Shown: in pieces, positions 37,381-44,520 of the stretch
Layout of the letters: the number at the start of each line of letters is the position of its first letter
Position numbering within the stretch: the stretch's first letter is position 1
Origin: Pseudonocardiaceae bacterium
GTDB taxonomy: Bacteria; Actinomycetota; Actinomycetes; Mycobacteriales; Pseudonocardiaceae
DNA length: 46,344 nucleotides
Reading direction: 5' to 3'
Assembly: GCA_009377865.1 (NCBI GenBank)
Contig: WHTH01000034.1
Location: forward strand, 1-46,344
Made by a program: the position numbers and the translations under genes
The notes under the pieces: model-generated
What the model was told of the DNA's origin: nothing
The model's database searches: none
What the model saw: only the letters and a program-made list of their open reading frames with translations

Positions 37381-37827
37381 ATGCAGCAGCTGCAACGGTT
37401 CGTCACGGCCATCGACCACGTCGGTATCGCGGTTCCCGATCTCGATGCCGCCGTGGAGTTCTACCGCTCGACGTTCGGCCTGGAGCCCGCCCACGAGGAG
37501 GTCAACGAGGAGCAGGGGGTGCGGGAGGCGATGCTGCGGGCACCCGGGGACGCCGGTGCCGGTACCGCGGTGCAGCTGCTGGCACCGTTGAGCCCGGAGT
37601 CGACGATCGGACAGTTCCTCGACCGCAATGGCCCGGGGCTGCAGCAGCTCGCCTACCGGGTCTCCGACATCGAGGCCGCCTCCGAGACGTTGCGGTCCCA
37701 GGGCTTGCGGCTGCTCTACGAGGCGCCACGACGAGGCACCGCGCAGTCGCGGGTCAACTTCGTGCATCCCAAGGATGCCGGCGGGGTGCTGGTCGAGCTG
37801 GTGGAGCCTGCTGCCGGCCAGCACTGA
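37381..37827 (+). CDS. mce: Methylmalonyl-CoA epimerase (VOC family)
   Basis: A 148-residue vicinal-oxygen-chelate protein that interconverts (R)- and (S)-methylmalonyl-CoA, and in some organisms ethylmalonyl-CoA. It has IDHVGIAVPDLDAAVEFYRS with a metal-binding His, the middle GPGLQQLAYRVSDIEAA with further ligand positions, and ends GVLVELVEP with the final Glu ligand. The start at ATG 37381 agrees with the family length. It is divergent from the thiolase-meaB pair and convergent with the TetR gene, overlapping it by 74 bases. In this setting it would handle the 2S/2R acyl-CoA products of the carboxylase/reductase and mutases. Confidence 0.92.
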   Translation: MQQLQRFVTAIDHVGIAVPDLDAAVEFYRSTFGLEPAHEEVNEEQGVREAMLRAPGDAGAGTAVQLLAPLSPESTIGQFLDRNGPGLQQLAYRVSDIEAASETLRSQGLRLLYEAPRRGTAQSRVNFVHPKDAGGVLVELVEPAAGQH

Positions 37828-38455
37828 GCCCCTGCCCGGCGCCGAGCAGCAGCGCCTCGGCCAGGAAGTCCAGCTCGCCCGGCATGCCCAGCGGGGACTC
37901 CGTGCCGCTCTCCTCGGATGCGTGGCGCGCGGTGGAGTGCCGGTAACTCACCGCGAGCGCGAGCAGTTCGGATGCGCTGGCGACATCGGGAGTGCCGGCG
38001 GCCTCGGAAGTGCCAGGGGGCCCGTCCGCGACCCGACCCGGCAGCGCCGTGCCGATCACCGCCCGAATCTCGGCGACCATCCAGTCGAACCGGGCTGCCA
38101 GCGCCTCGCGCACGGCGTCATGTGTGTCGGCCTCGCGCCACAACAGATGCGAGATCAGTGACGACGTGTCGAGCCAGCTGTCGAGGGCGTCGACCAGCCG
38201 CCGCAGCGTGAGCGCGAGATCGCCGGGTACCACCACGGCGGCGTGGTCGATGTGTTCCTCGGGCATCCGCCCGACCAGTGCGACGAGCAGGTCCGGCTTA
38301 CGCCGGAAGTAGTAGTGCACCAGTCCCTTGGGCACTGCTGCCCGTTCGGCGATACGGGACGTCGGCGTGGCGTCGAAGCCCGACTCGGCGAACAACTCCT
38401 CGGCGGCGGTGAGGATGCGCTCCCTGGTGGAGGCGTCATCCTCGCCGCTACTCAC
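37754..38455 (-). CDS. TetR-family transcriptional regulator
   Basis: A 233-residue regulator with an N-terminal TetR helix-turn-helix: TRERILTAAEELFAESGFDA, TSRIAERAAVPKGLVHYYFR, KPDLLVALV. The helical C-terminal half binds an unknown ligand. It starts at GTG 38455, which lies inside the sequence TACTCACGGGT (38449-38459) shared with the thiolase-epimerase promoter region, suggesting autoregulation and control of the acyl-CoA genes. It follows the SPW-repeat gene on the same strand after 39 bases. The last 25 residues are Pro/Arg-rich and lie opposite the epimerase gene end. Confidence 0.92.
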   Translation of the reverse strand: MSSGEDDASTRERILTAAEELFAESGFDATPTSRIAERAAVPKGLVHYYFRRKPDLLVALVGRMPEEHIDHAAVVVPGDLALTLRRLVDALDSWLDTSSLISHLLWREADTHDAVREALAARFDWMVAEIRAVIGTALPGRVADGPPGTSEAAGTPDVASASELLALAVSYRHSTARHASEESGTESPLGMPGELDFLAEALLLGAGQGLSAGRQQAPPARPAPRRHPWDARS

Positions 38456-38494
38456 GGGTCTCCCGGGACGGCCCCCTCAGCTCAAACGACAAGC

Positions 38495-38857
38495 TCAGTG
38501 GCTGCCTGCCAACCCGCGGTGGGCGGTGGTGGCCACCGGAACGGCTGCCGCACCTGCCGCCACGGCCAGCACACCGATCACCCATGCGGTCCATGCTGCC
38601 CCGGTGAGGTCGGTGAAGCCCATCACCCAGGGGCTGACGAACAGCAGTACGCCGAGCCCGATGTGGACGTACTCGCTGGATACCGATGCCGGCATTGCCA
38701 GTGACCACAATCCCGAAGCCGCCAGCAGCACACCGAAGACAACCAGTGTCCAGAACGCGTCGGTGGACGTCGCGACCCACAGGAATGACAGTGCCGCCAC
38801 CACGCCGATGACGACCGCGGCCCAGTCCTGCCACCGAATCCAGCCCTTACTCGCCAT
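38495..38857 (-). CDS. SPW-repeat membrane protein
   Basis: A 120-residue protein with four membrane segments in two similar halves: WQDWAAVVIGVVAALSFLWV and VHIGLGVLLFVSPWVMGF, the latter carrying the SPW motif that names the family; the first repeat has a diverged form (ALSFLWV). ATG 38857 is chosen as start because GAGGAG is well spaced before it, while the in-frame ATG at 38866 would sit directly on that box. The function of SPW-repeat proteins is not established. It is divergent from ccr, with 249 bases between the starts. Confidence 0.85.
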   Translation of the reverse strand: MASKGWIRWQDWAAVVIGVVAALSFLWVATSTDAFWTLVVFGVLLAASGLWSLAMPASVSSEYVHIGLGVLLFVSPWVMGFTDLTGAAWTAWVIGVLAVAAGAAAVPVATTAHRGLAGSH

Positions 38858-39012
38858 CTCGATCATCTCCTCGAAGAACCTGTTCCCTTACCTGGATATT
38901 CTTCACTTGGTTGGCCGCCCGGTCAAGTCCCGGGTGTCACTGTTGTTGACGGGCGAACAGCGAAAGCACCAGGTCGATGAAGGCGTGACGAGTCACGGGC
39001 ACGGCCGAGTAG

Positions 39013-39063
39013 GTTACTGGTCATTCACGCCCGGCCTGGCGGTTCGATCTACCGGCCGGTAAC
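39013..39063. promoter_or_regulatory. Palindrome upstream of ccr
   Basis: TACCGGCCGGTA at 39050-39061 is a perfect 12-bp palindrome, 45 bases before the ccr start. GTTACTGG at 39013-39020 is an inverted near-copy of CCGGTAAC at 39056-39063. Sites of this TTAC-GTAA form are typical of TetR-family regulators of acyl-CoA genes. The rest of the 249-base region between the SPW-repeat gene and ccr shows no gene. Confidence 0.45.
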
Positions 39064-39106
39064 ATTCGCGCATCCCGGCCGCCGCCGTGCCTCGAAAGGG
39101 ACGACC

Positions 39107-40438
39107 GTGCAGAAGATCCTCGATGCCATCCTCGCCGACGACCTGAGTGCTGTCGGCTCCCTCCCGCTGCCCGACAGCTACCGGGGAGTCACCGTGCACG
39201 CCGACGAGGCCGAGATGTTCGACGGACTCGCCACAACCGACAAGGATCCGCGGCGCTCGCTGCACGTCGACGACGTCCCGGTGCCCGAACTCGGCCCGGG
39301 GGAAGCACTGGTGGCGGTGATGGCCAGCGCGATCAACTACAACACGGTGTGGACCTCGATCTTCGAGCCAATGCCGACCTTCGCGTTCCTCGAGCGCTAC
39401 GGGCGCACCTCCCCGCAGGCCGCCAAACACGACCTGCCCTATCACGTGGTCGGGTCGGACCTGTCGGGCGTGGTGCTACGCACCGGCCCGGGGGTCAACG
39501 CCTGGAAGGCCGGCAACGAGGTGGTCGCGCACTGCCTGTCCGTGGAGCTGGAGCACCCCGCCGGGCACGACGACACGATGATGGATCCGGAGCAGCGGAT
39601 CTGGGGTTTCGAGACCAACTTCGGCGGCCTCGCCGAGGTCGCACTGGTGAAGTCGAACCAGCTGATGCCCAAGCCGGAGCACCTGACCTGGGAGGAGGCT
39701 GCCAGTCCCGGGCTGGTCAACTCGACGGCATACCGGCAGCTGGTCTCGCGCAACGGTGCCGACATGAAGCAGGGCGATACCGTGCTGATCTGGGGCGCCT
39801 CGGGCGGGCTGGGCTCCTACGCCACCCAGCTGGCACTCGGCGGCGGCGCAACACCGGTGTGCGTGGTGTCGAGCCCGGAGAAAGCCGAGATCTGCCGCCG
39901 GATGGGCGCCGAACTGGTGATCGACCGCAATGCCGAAGGCTACCGGTTCTGGCGCAACGAGCATGAGCAGGATCCCAGGGAGTGGAAGCGCTTCGGCAGC
40001 AAGATCCGGGAGCTGACCGGCGGCGACGACCCCGACATCGTCTTCGAGCACCCGGGCCGCGAGACCTTCGGCGCGAGCGTCTACGTCGCCAAGCGCGGCG
40101 GCACCATCGTGACATGCGCGGCAACCAGCGGGTACATGCATTCCTACGACAACCGCTACCTGTGGATGAACCTCAAGCGCATCGTCGGCTCGCACTTCGC
40201 CAACTACCGCGAGGCATGGGAGGCCAACCGGCTGATCGCCAAGGCGAGGGTGCACCCCACGCTGTCCCGGGTCTATCCGATGGACCAGACCGGCCAGGCG
40301 GCCCGTGACGTGCACCGCAACACCCACCAAGGCAAGGTCGGCGTGCTCTGCCTGGCCCCGCAGGAGGGCCTCGGCGTGCGCGCCCCCGAACTGCGCGACC
40401 AGCACGTCGACGCGCTGACCAGGTTCCGGGGTGTCTGA
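39107..40438 (+). CDS. ccr: Crotonyl-CoA carboxylase/reductase
   Basis: Reductively carboxylates crotonyl-CoA with CO2 and NADPH to ethylmalonyl-CoA, for the ethylmalonyl-CoA pathway or polyketide extender units. The 443-residue MDR-family protein has LIWGASGGLGSYATQLA for NADPH and the four CO2-binding residues known from the Kitasatospora enzyme, shifted by two: N79 (INYNTVW), F168-E169 (WGFETNFGG) and H363 (VGSHFANY). These separate true carboxylases from plain enoyl reductases. The start is GTG 39107 behind AAAGGGA. A palindrome upstream and the nearby TetR gene suggest regulated expression. Confidence 0.95.
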   Translation: MQKILDAILADDLSAVGSLPLPDSYRGVTVHADEAEMFDGLATTDKDPRRSLHVDDVPVPELGPGEALVAVMASAINYNTVWTSIFEPMPTFAFLERYGRTSPQAAKHDLPYHVVGSDLSGVVLRTGPGVNAWKAGNEVVAHCLSVELEHPAGHDDTMMDPEQRIWGFETNFGGLAEVALVKSNQLMPKPEHLTWEEAASPGLVNSTAYRQLVSRNGADMKQGDTVLIWGASGGLGSYATQLALGGGATPVCVVSSPEKAEICRRMGAELVIDRNAEGYRFWRNEHEQDPREWKRFGSKIRELTGGDDPDIVFEHPGRETFGASVYVAKRGGTIVTCAATSGYMHSYDNRYLWMNLKRIVGSHFANYREAWEANRLIAKARVHPTLSRVYPMDQTGQAARDVHRNTHQGKVGVLCLAPQEGLGVRAPELRDQHVDALTRFRGV

Positions 40439-40518
40439 CGGGCACGCCCTGCCGTTCATGGGGCAACTCGTCGGGCAATTCACGGCTTCGACACAATCGA
40501 GCGGGTAGCGTTGACCGC

Positions 40519-41652
40519 ATGGGCCACGACGACGACCGTGATCTCCTGCCCCCGATGGGGATCTCCCAGTTCGACGTCGTCCGGCGCGGCTATGACCGGG
40601 CGCAGGTCGATGACACGTTCGAGGCGATGCAGGCGGACCTGCAGATCGTCACCGCCGACCGGGATGCGACGACGTCGCAGGCCGCCTCGCTGGCACGCCA
40701 GCTCGAAGCATCGCGCCGCGAGGTGGAAGAGCTCCGCGAGGAGCTGCGCCGGTTGTCCAAGCCACCCACCACCGTCGAGGGGATGAGCGAGCGGCTGCAG
40801 CGGATGCTGCGGCTGGCGCAGGACGAGGCTGCCGAGATCAAGGCACGCGCGGAGACCGCAGCCGAGCAGACGATGGCGCGGGCCGAGGACGAGATCGGCG
40901 CGCTGCGCGAGCGCTACCAGAACATGATCGCCGGCATCGAGAACCGGCGCGGTGAGGTCGAGGTCGAGCGCGGACAGATCCTTGCCGACGCACAGGCGCG
41001 GGCCGACGAGACGGTGCGCGCTGCCGACCAACGCGGTGCGGAGCTGGATGCGGAGTTGCAGCAACGCCATGCGCAGGTCGAGGAGGACTTCGAGATCACG
41101 ATGTCCGCGCGCCGCACCGAGACGATGGAGGCGCTCGCCGAGCAGCAGGCCAGCAGCACCTCCGAAGCCCGCCGCCGCGTCAGCGAGGCCACCAACGAGG
41201 CGAGCCGGTTGCGCACCGAGGCTGACGAGTATTCCCGGCGAACCCGGGAAGGAGCGGACGAGACCGCCCGTCGCCAGCTGTCCGAGGCCGAGGAGTCGGT
41301 ACGGCGCCAGCTGTCCGAGGCCGACGAGCGCAGCACGGCGATGGTCGACGAAGCGCACGGCCGAGTCGAGCAGCTTCGCGGGCTGCGTCACCAGGTCGCC
41401 GAGCAGCTGCTGTCGATGCGGTCCACGCTGGACGACGCGTTCCGCCACCTCGGACAGCTGCCCGACGAGGAGTCGGTGCTGTCCGGCGAGGAGGCCCCAG
41501 GTCCTTCGGATGCAGCATCGTCGGACGCAGCATCGTCGGACGAAGGCTCTTCGACCGACGCCGACGCGGTGCCGCAGGCCCGGCCCGGGTCACCCACCAA
41601 GCCGGACATGTGGAGCGAGCACAGCGCCGCCGCCAGCCGCCGCACCCGCTGA
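40519..41652 (+). CDS. DivIVA-like coiled-coil protein
   Basis: A 377-residue protein whose N-terminus ISQFDVVRRGYDRAQVDDTF matches the DivIVA membrane-curvature domain, followed by a long coiled coil (about residues 45-315) rich in Ala, Glu and Arg. Within it, ARRQLSEAEESVRRQLSEAD is a near-perfect 11-residue repeat. The tail is acidic and Ser/Ala-rich with the repeat SSDAASSD. It probably acts at poles or septa as a scaffold, as Wag31, SepIVA or Scy-type proteins do in actinomycetes; the exact subgroup is uncertain. ATG 40519 is the start. It is the last gene of core-like composition before the accessory locus. Confidence 0.85.
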   Translation: MGHDDDRDLLPPMGISQFDVVRRGYDRAQVDDTFEAMQADLQIVTADRDATTSQAASLARQLEASRREVEELREELRRLSKPPTTVEGMSERLQRMLRLAQDEAAEIKARAETAAEQTMARAEDEIGALRERYQNMIAGIENRRGEVEVERGQILADAQARADETVRAADQRGAELDAELQQRHAQVEEDFEITMSARRTETMEALAEQQASSTSEARRRVSEATNEASRLRTEADEYSRRTREGADETARRQLSEAEESVRRQLSEADERSTAMVDEAHGRVEQLRGLRHQVAEQLLSMRSTLDDAFRHLGQLPDEESVLSGEEAPGPSDAASSDAASSDEGSSTDADAVPQARPGSPTKPDMWSEHSAAASRRTR

Positions 41653-41657
41653 GCACC

Positions 41658-41717
41658 ATGACCGTGCAGCTACGCGAGTTCGGCGTCATCGACCCATCCC
41701 GAGATCAAGAACAGTAG
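41658..41717 (+). other. Possible truncated gene start at the core/accessory junction
   Basis: A 19-codon frame MTVQLREFGVIDPSRDQEQ starts six bases after the DivIVA-like gene stop and ends at TAG 41717. It reads like the beginning of a normal protein, cut short where lower-GC DNA starts. It may be a chance frame; there is no strong ribosome-binding site. Confidence 0.25.
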
Positions 41718-41722
41718 CGGGG

Positions 41723-42154
41723 TCACGCCGACGCCAGTTGTCGCGCCTCGTCATCGAGGGTCTGCACTCCCAGCCGTGCGCAGGCGCTGGAGTCCAGGAA
41801 GTCCACCGCCAAGCGCCGGAACACGTAGTCGAGCACCGAGGTCACGGTAGGGATCATCGGATCGTCGGTGATGCCCATCGACTCGAAGCGCATGTCGATG
41901 TACTTGGATGCGTAGGTCTCCAGCCCGACGCCGGACTGCAAACCCAGCGACACGCTGATCGACACGGCGTCCAGCAACCCGCCCAATGTGCTGCCCTGCT
42001 TGCCGAACTTGATGAACACCTCACCCAGGCTGCCGTCGTCAAACGGGTTGGCTGTCAGATAGAACTCCGCATCTGCGATGGCTATCGAGGTGGTGGCGCC
42101 GCTGCGTTGCCGCGGCATACGGCGGCGGGCGGCTGGCTTGGCCGGGGCGCTCAT
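41723..42154 (-). CDS. Stand-alone TSCPD-domain protein (NrdJ tail-like)
   Basis: A 143-residue protein. After a basic N-terminal stretch (KPAARRRMPRQRSG) it aligns with the C-terminal TSCPD domain of adenosylcobalamin-dependent ribonucleotide reductase: AEFYLTANPFDDGSLGEVFI, KFGKQGSTLGGLLDAV, SLGLQSGVGLETYASKYID, MRFESMGITDDPMIPT, SVLDYVFRRLAVDFLD. There is no reductase catalytic domain. The function of the free domain is not established; the basic N-terminus could bind nucleic acid. Start ATG 42154 has AGAGGG upstream. It is the last gene of the leftward operon, 91 bases after the aminotransferase frames. Confidence 0.8.
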   Translation of the reverse strand: MSAPAKPAARRRMPRQRSGATTSIAIADAEFYLTANPFDDGSLGEVFIKFGKQGSTLGGLLDAVSISVSLGLQSGVGLETYASKYIDMRFESMGITDDPMIPTVTSVLDYVFRRLAVDFLDSSACARLGVQTLDDEARQLASA

Positions 42155-42245
42155 CGGTTTGATTTCCCTCTCGTCGGATCGGGGGCTCGGTTGTGGGCAG
42201 GACCGTAGCGGCGCGGGCCGACAACCTCCGGGATGACGCGCCGAG

Positions 42246-42911
42246 TCAGTAGCGTCGTTGGGACACGATGCGGTCGAGGTCGGCGACCGCAGTCGCCCGC
42301 GCAATGGCCTGCCGCACAACGCTGGCCCCATCAGGCCCTCGTAGCAGCAACGCCACGTCGAGCAGCCGCGCGACGAACAGCCGCAGCTCGTCAGGTCCGA
42401 CGGCGAGGGTGCCGCGCAGCGTCAACCACTCGTCCGTCCCGTCGAGGTCATAACCGAAAAGCTCGCCGGGCAGCATCGCTAGCCCAGAGTCGCGCTGGTG
42501 GGGTGCGTAGTTGAGCAGCAGCGCGCTCGCGTGGGCGCCGCTGGCTACCGGGACTGGGAGCAAACAGCGCCGAATCCGCAGCGCGAAGTACCAGCCGCCT
42601 TCGGGTTCGTCGGCTTGATACAGGTCGCAACCGAGTTTTCGGTTGATCGCGTTCAGCGCGTCGGTAACGGATGCCATGCGGCGGCGGTACTCGGCGTTCC
42701 ACTCGTCAACCCAGCTTTGCGGTGTCAGGCACAACGCTGCGGCGGCGGTCAGCTCGCCGGCCTGCGGTACGCGACCGAAGCTGAACACGGTGCGGTAGTG
42801 GGCCAGCGCCGCGCGCATGGCCGCACTCGTCGTGGTCGCGAAGGCGACTCGTGCTGTCGGCAGGGCGACGGTCTTGGAGCTGGTGGTGACAGTCACAGTC
42901 CAGTCGCTCAT
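42246..42911 (-). CDS. PLP aminotransferase, C-terminal half (carries the lysine)
   Basis: A 221-residue frame with the second half of a fold-type I aminotransferase: the PLP-lysine segment TVTVTTSSKTVALPTARVAF, then the small C-terminal domain with GGWYFALRIRRCLLP and a typical helical end. It begins at ATG 42911, overlapping the stop of the N-terminal-half frame (ATGA). Alone it lacks the cofactor-pocket residues of the other half. Either the two frames make a two-chain enzyme by coupled translation, or one frameshift has broken a single gene. The reading upstream in this frame (VGDTDLGAMSDW) also looks natural, which favours a frameshift. Confidence 0.75.
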   Translation of the reverse strand: MSDWTVTVTTSSKTVALPTARVAFATTTSAAMRAALAHYRTVFSFGRVPQAGELTAAAALCLTPQSWVDEWNAEYRRRMASVTDALNAINRKLGCDLYQADEPEGGWYFALRIRRCLLPVPVASGAHASALLLNYAPHQRDSGLAMLPGELFGYDLDGTDEWLTLRGTLAVGPDELRLFVARLLDVALLLRGPDGASVVRQAIARATAVADLDRIVSQRRY

Positions 42912-43858
42912 CGCACCAAGGTCGGTGTCGCCAACGTCGCCGCCACGAACGCCACCGATGGGCTGGGGTATGAGGCCAGTGGCAAGTAGGAACCGGCGTA
43001 CACATCGTCGGCCACGACCCAGGCGGGGTTGGTGGGGTGCCGTCGGTTGTGCTCGAGCACGGCCGCCGCGACTGACCGGGCGCGCCGGCGCGACAGCACC
43101 ATGCCGTTGCTGTTGTTGACCAGCGGTACGTAGACGATCCGCCCACCAGTTCGGTGCGCCGTGCACGACAGCCACGTGGCCACGGCCGGGCCGTCCAACC
43201 CATCGGCGGTCTCGAGGCCACCACCGAAGATCGGCGGGATCAGCCGCAGGCTCTGGTAGTAGCCCACCGGAGCCAACACCAGGCCGCCGGTGTGGAACAG
43301 CTCATCCCCTCGACGCAACGCCATGACCGCAGCGCAGGCGCACAGCAGCGCACCCTTGAACCCGCCACAGAAGACTTCGATCTCGTGCGGGCTCGCAAAT
43401 ACGCCGAGCTGACGAAAGTAGGCCGCAACCAGGGCGCGCGACTCGTCATCGAAACCAGACGACCCGCCGCGGTAGGAGCCGAGCCGGTGCCGTCGGCGCG
43501 CGACGTAGGTCAGGTAGTCCTCGCGCGACTCGCCCGGTCGGGCTCCGCTGGCCGCCAACAGATCGAACGCAACACGAGTGGGTACGCGCGGCGCGTGACG
43601 CCGATCGAATTCGCTCAGATCGTCGACGGTGAAGTGATCAGCCGATGGCTGAACAGCTTGACACGCGAATCCGAGCACGCCCCGACGCCGGGCAGCGAAG
43701 TAGGCGCCGAAGTCGAGCACCGTGGGGTGGGGATCCTCGGATCCGTGGCTGCCCTTGTAGAGCTTCACCACACGGTGGCGAGTCTTGGCATCGTCGAGGA
43801 CCGCGTAGACGGTCGAGTACAGGTCGTCGAAGCTTGTCTGCGGCTGTCCGATGGTCAC
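42908..43858 (-). CDS. PLP aminotransferase, N-terminal half
   Basis: A 316-residue frame starting at GTG 43858 (TIGQPQTSFDDLYSTVYAVL). It holds the cofactor-pocket parts of a class I/II aminotransferase: CGGFKGALLCACAAV (phosphate and ring binding), GGLVLAPVGYYQSL, IVYVPLVNNSNGMVL (the NPTG-like Asn) and VVADDVYAGSYL (Asp and Tyr that hold PLP). It ends before the lysine region, which lies in the overlapping next frame. A 30-35-kDa product without the lysine could not be a normal aminotransferase. It follows the zinc-ribbon gene after 51 bases in the same operon. Substrate unknown. Confidence 0.75.
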   Translation of the reverse strand: MTIGQPQTSFDDLYSTVYAVLDDAKTRHRVVKLYKGSHGSEDPHPTVLDFGAYFAARRRGVLGFACQAVQPSADHFTVDDLSEFDRRHAPRVPTRVAFDLLAASGARPGESREDYLTYVARRRHRLGSYRGGSSGFDDESRALVAAYFRQLGVFASPHEIEVFCGGFKGALLCACAAVMALRRGDELFHTGGLVLAPVGYYQSLRLIPPIFGGGLETADGLDGPAVATWLSCTAHRTGGRIVYVPLVNNSNGMVLSRRRARSVAAAVLEHNRRHPTNPAWVVADDVYAGSYLPLASYPSPSVAFVAATLATPTLVR

Positions 43859-43909
43859 TCAAGTTGCCCAGCAGGCGTGTTCAACGCCTGCAGCCACCAC
43901 TGGGGATGC

Positions 43910-44224
43910 TCATCGGTGCCGGGCAGTCGGCCCTCGGCGCCCGCGGCCCACCCAGCATCCGGTGTGCCAATGCCTGCGCTGCTCGGCCGATCCGTGCTCG
44001 TCTGCCGGCCAGGCCACCACGTGCGCCGTGCCGGGCCGGATCTCGTGATCGCATCCCGGGCAGCGGTAGTGCTTGATGGTCTGCGTGCCGGGCATCGTCC
44101 GCACCAGCCAGTCGCCGCCGGCGCCGGTCTCGACGCGAGACCACCCGAGGCCCGCCCCGAGTGGATGCGCGCCCGCGCTGCTGCGAGCGGCTGCGCGGTG
44201 CGGCGAGTAGTTACGGCGTGGCAC
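43910..44224 (-). CDS. Small zinc-ribbon protein (annotated ATP/GTP-binding in relatives)
   Basis: A 104-residue protein starting at GTG 44224 (PRRNYSPHRAAARSSAGAHP), with GGAG five bases upstream. It carries LGWSRVETGAGGDWLVRTM and a probable zinc site: KHYRCPGCDHEIRPGTAHVV plus RRHWHTGCW, giving two Cys, then His and Cys. From memory, similar 100-130-residue proteins are common in actinomycetes and often labelled ATP/GTP-binding without evidence; I see no nucleotide-binding motif. It lies between the TM-zinc-ribbon pseudogene and the aminotransferase frames. Confidence 0.7.
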   Translation of the reverse strand: MPRRNYSPHRAAARSSAGAHPLGAGLGWSRVETGAGGDWLVRTMPGTQTIKHYRCPGCDHEIRPGTAHVVAWPADEHGSAEQRRHWHTGCWVGRGRRGPTARHR

Positions 44225-44252
44225 GGCTCTCCACGGTACAGAAGGCCTGCCG

Positions 44253-44279
44253 GGGCGGCGGTCACTGTGACCGCCGCCC
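44253..44279. repeat. 13-bp perfect palindrome at the pseudogene end
   Basis: GGCGGCGGTCAC-type arms at 44253-44265 and 44267-44279 are perfect inverted copies around a single T, covering the stop codon of the upstream frame (44262-44264). It lies 29 bases before the next gene start. It may attenuate transcription or act as a protein-binding site; the one-base spacer is too short for a relaxed hairpin loop without opening the top pairs. Confidence 0.55.
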
Positions 44280-44520
44280 GTCGCGCATCGCGCCCCACAG
44301 CCGGGGTCCGAGCCGGACCTTGCGACCGGTGCCGCCGCAGCGTTTGCGAGGGCGCCAGTTGCGGCCGCTGGGGGAACGTCGCTTGCCGCCATCGCAATGA
44401 CCGCAGGCGGTCAAAGGGCCACCACGCACACGCCGCGAGGTAGCCGACGGCGACCGCGGCCACGGCCAGGGCGTGGGGACGCTCGGCGACGGCCTCTAGC
44501 GGCGGCGCTGCGATGCTCAT
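44262..44520 (-). pseudogene. Membrane segment plus zinc-ribbon protein, frameshifted
   Basis: From ATG 44520 the frame reads MSIAAPPLEAVAERPHALAV, then a membrane segment VAAVAVGYLAACAWWPF. The expected continuation, ACGHCDGGKRRSPSGRNW through RPRKRCGGTGRKVRLGPRLW to a stop at 44262, lies in the +1 frame; skipping one G after CCCTTT (about 44419) joins them. Relatives, from memory, have WPF followed at once by a CxxC...CxxC ribbon. Here the third Cys position also appears to be Arg (RKRC). The gene is therefore probably inactive, unless frameshifting is programmed. It overlaps the upstream zinc-ribbon gene by ATGA. Confidence 0.7.
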
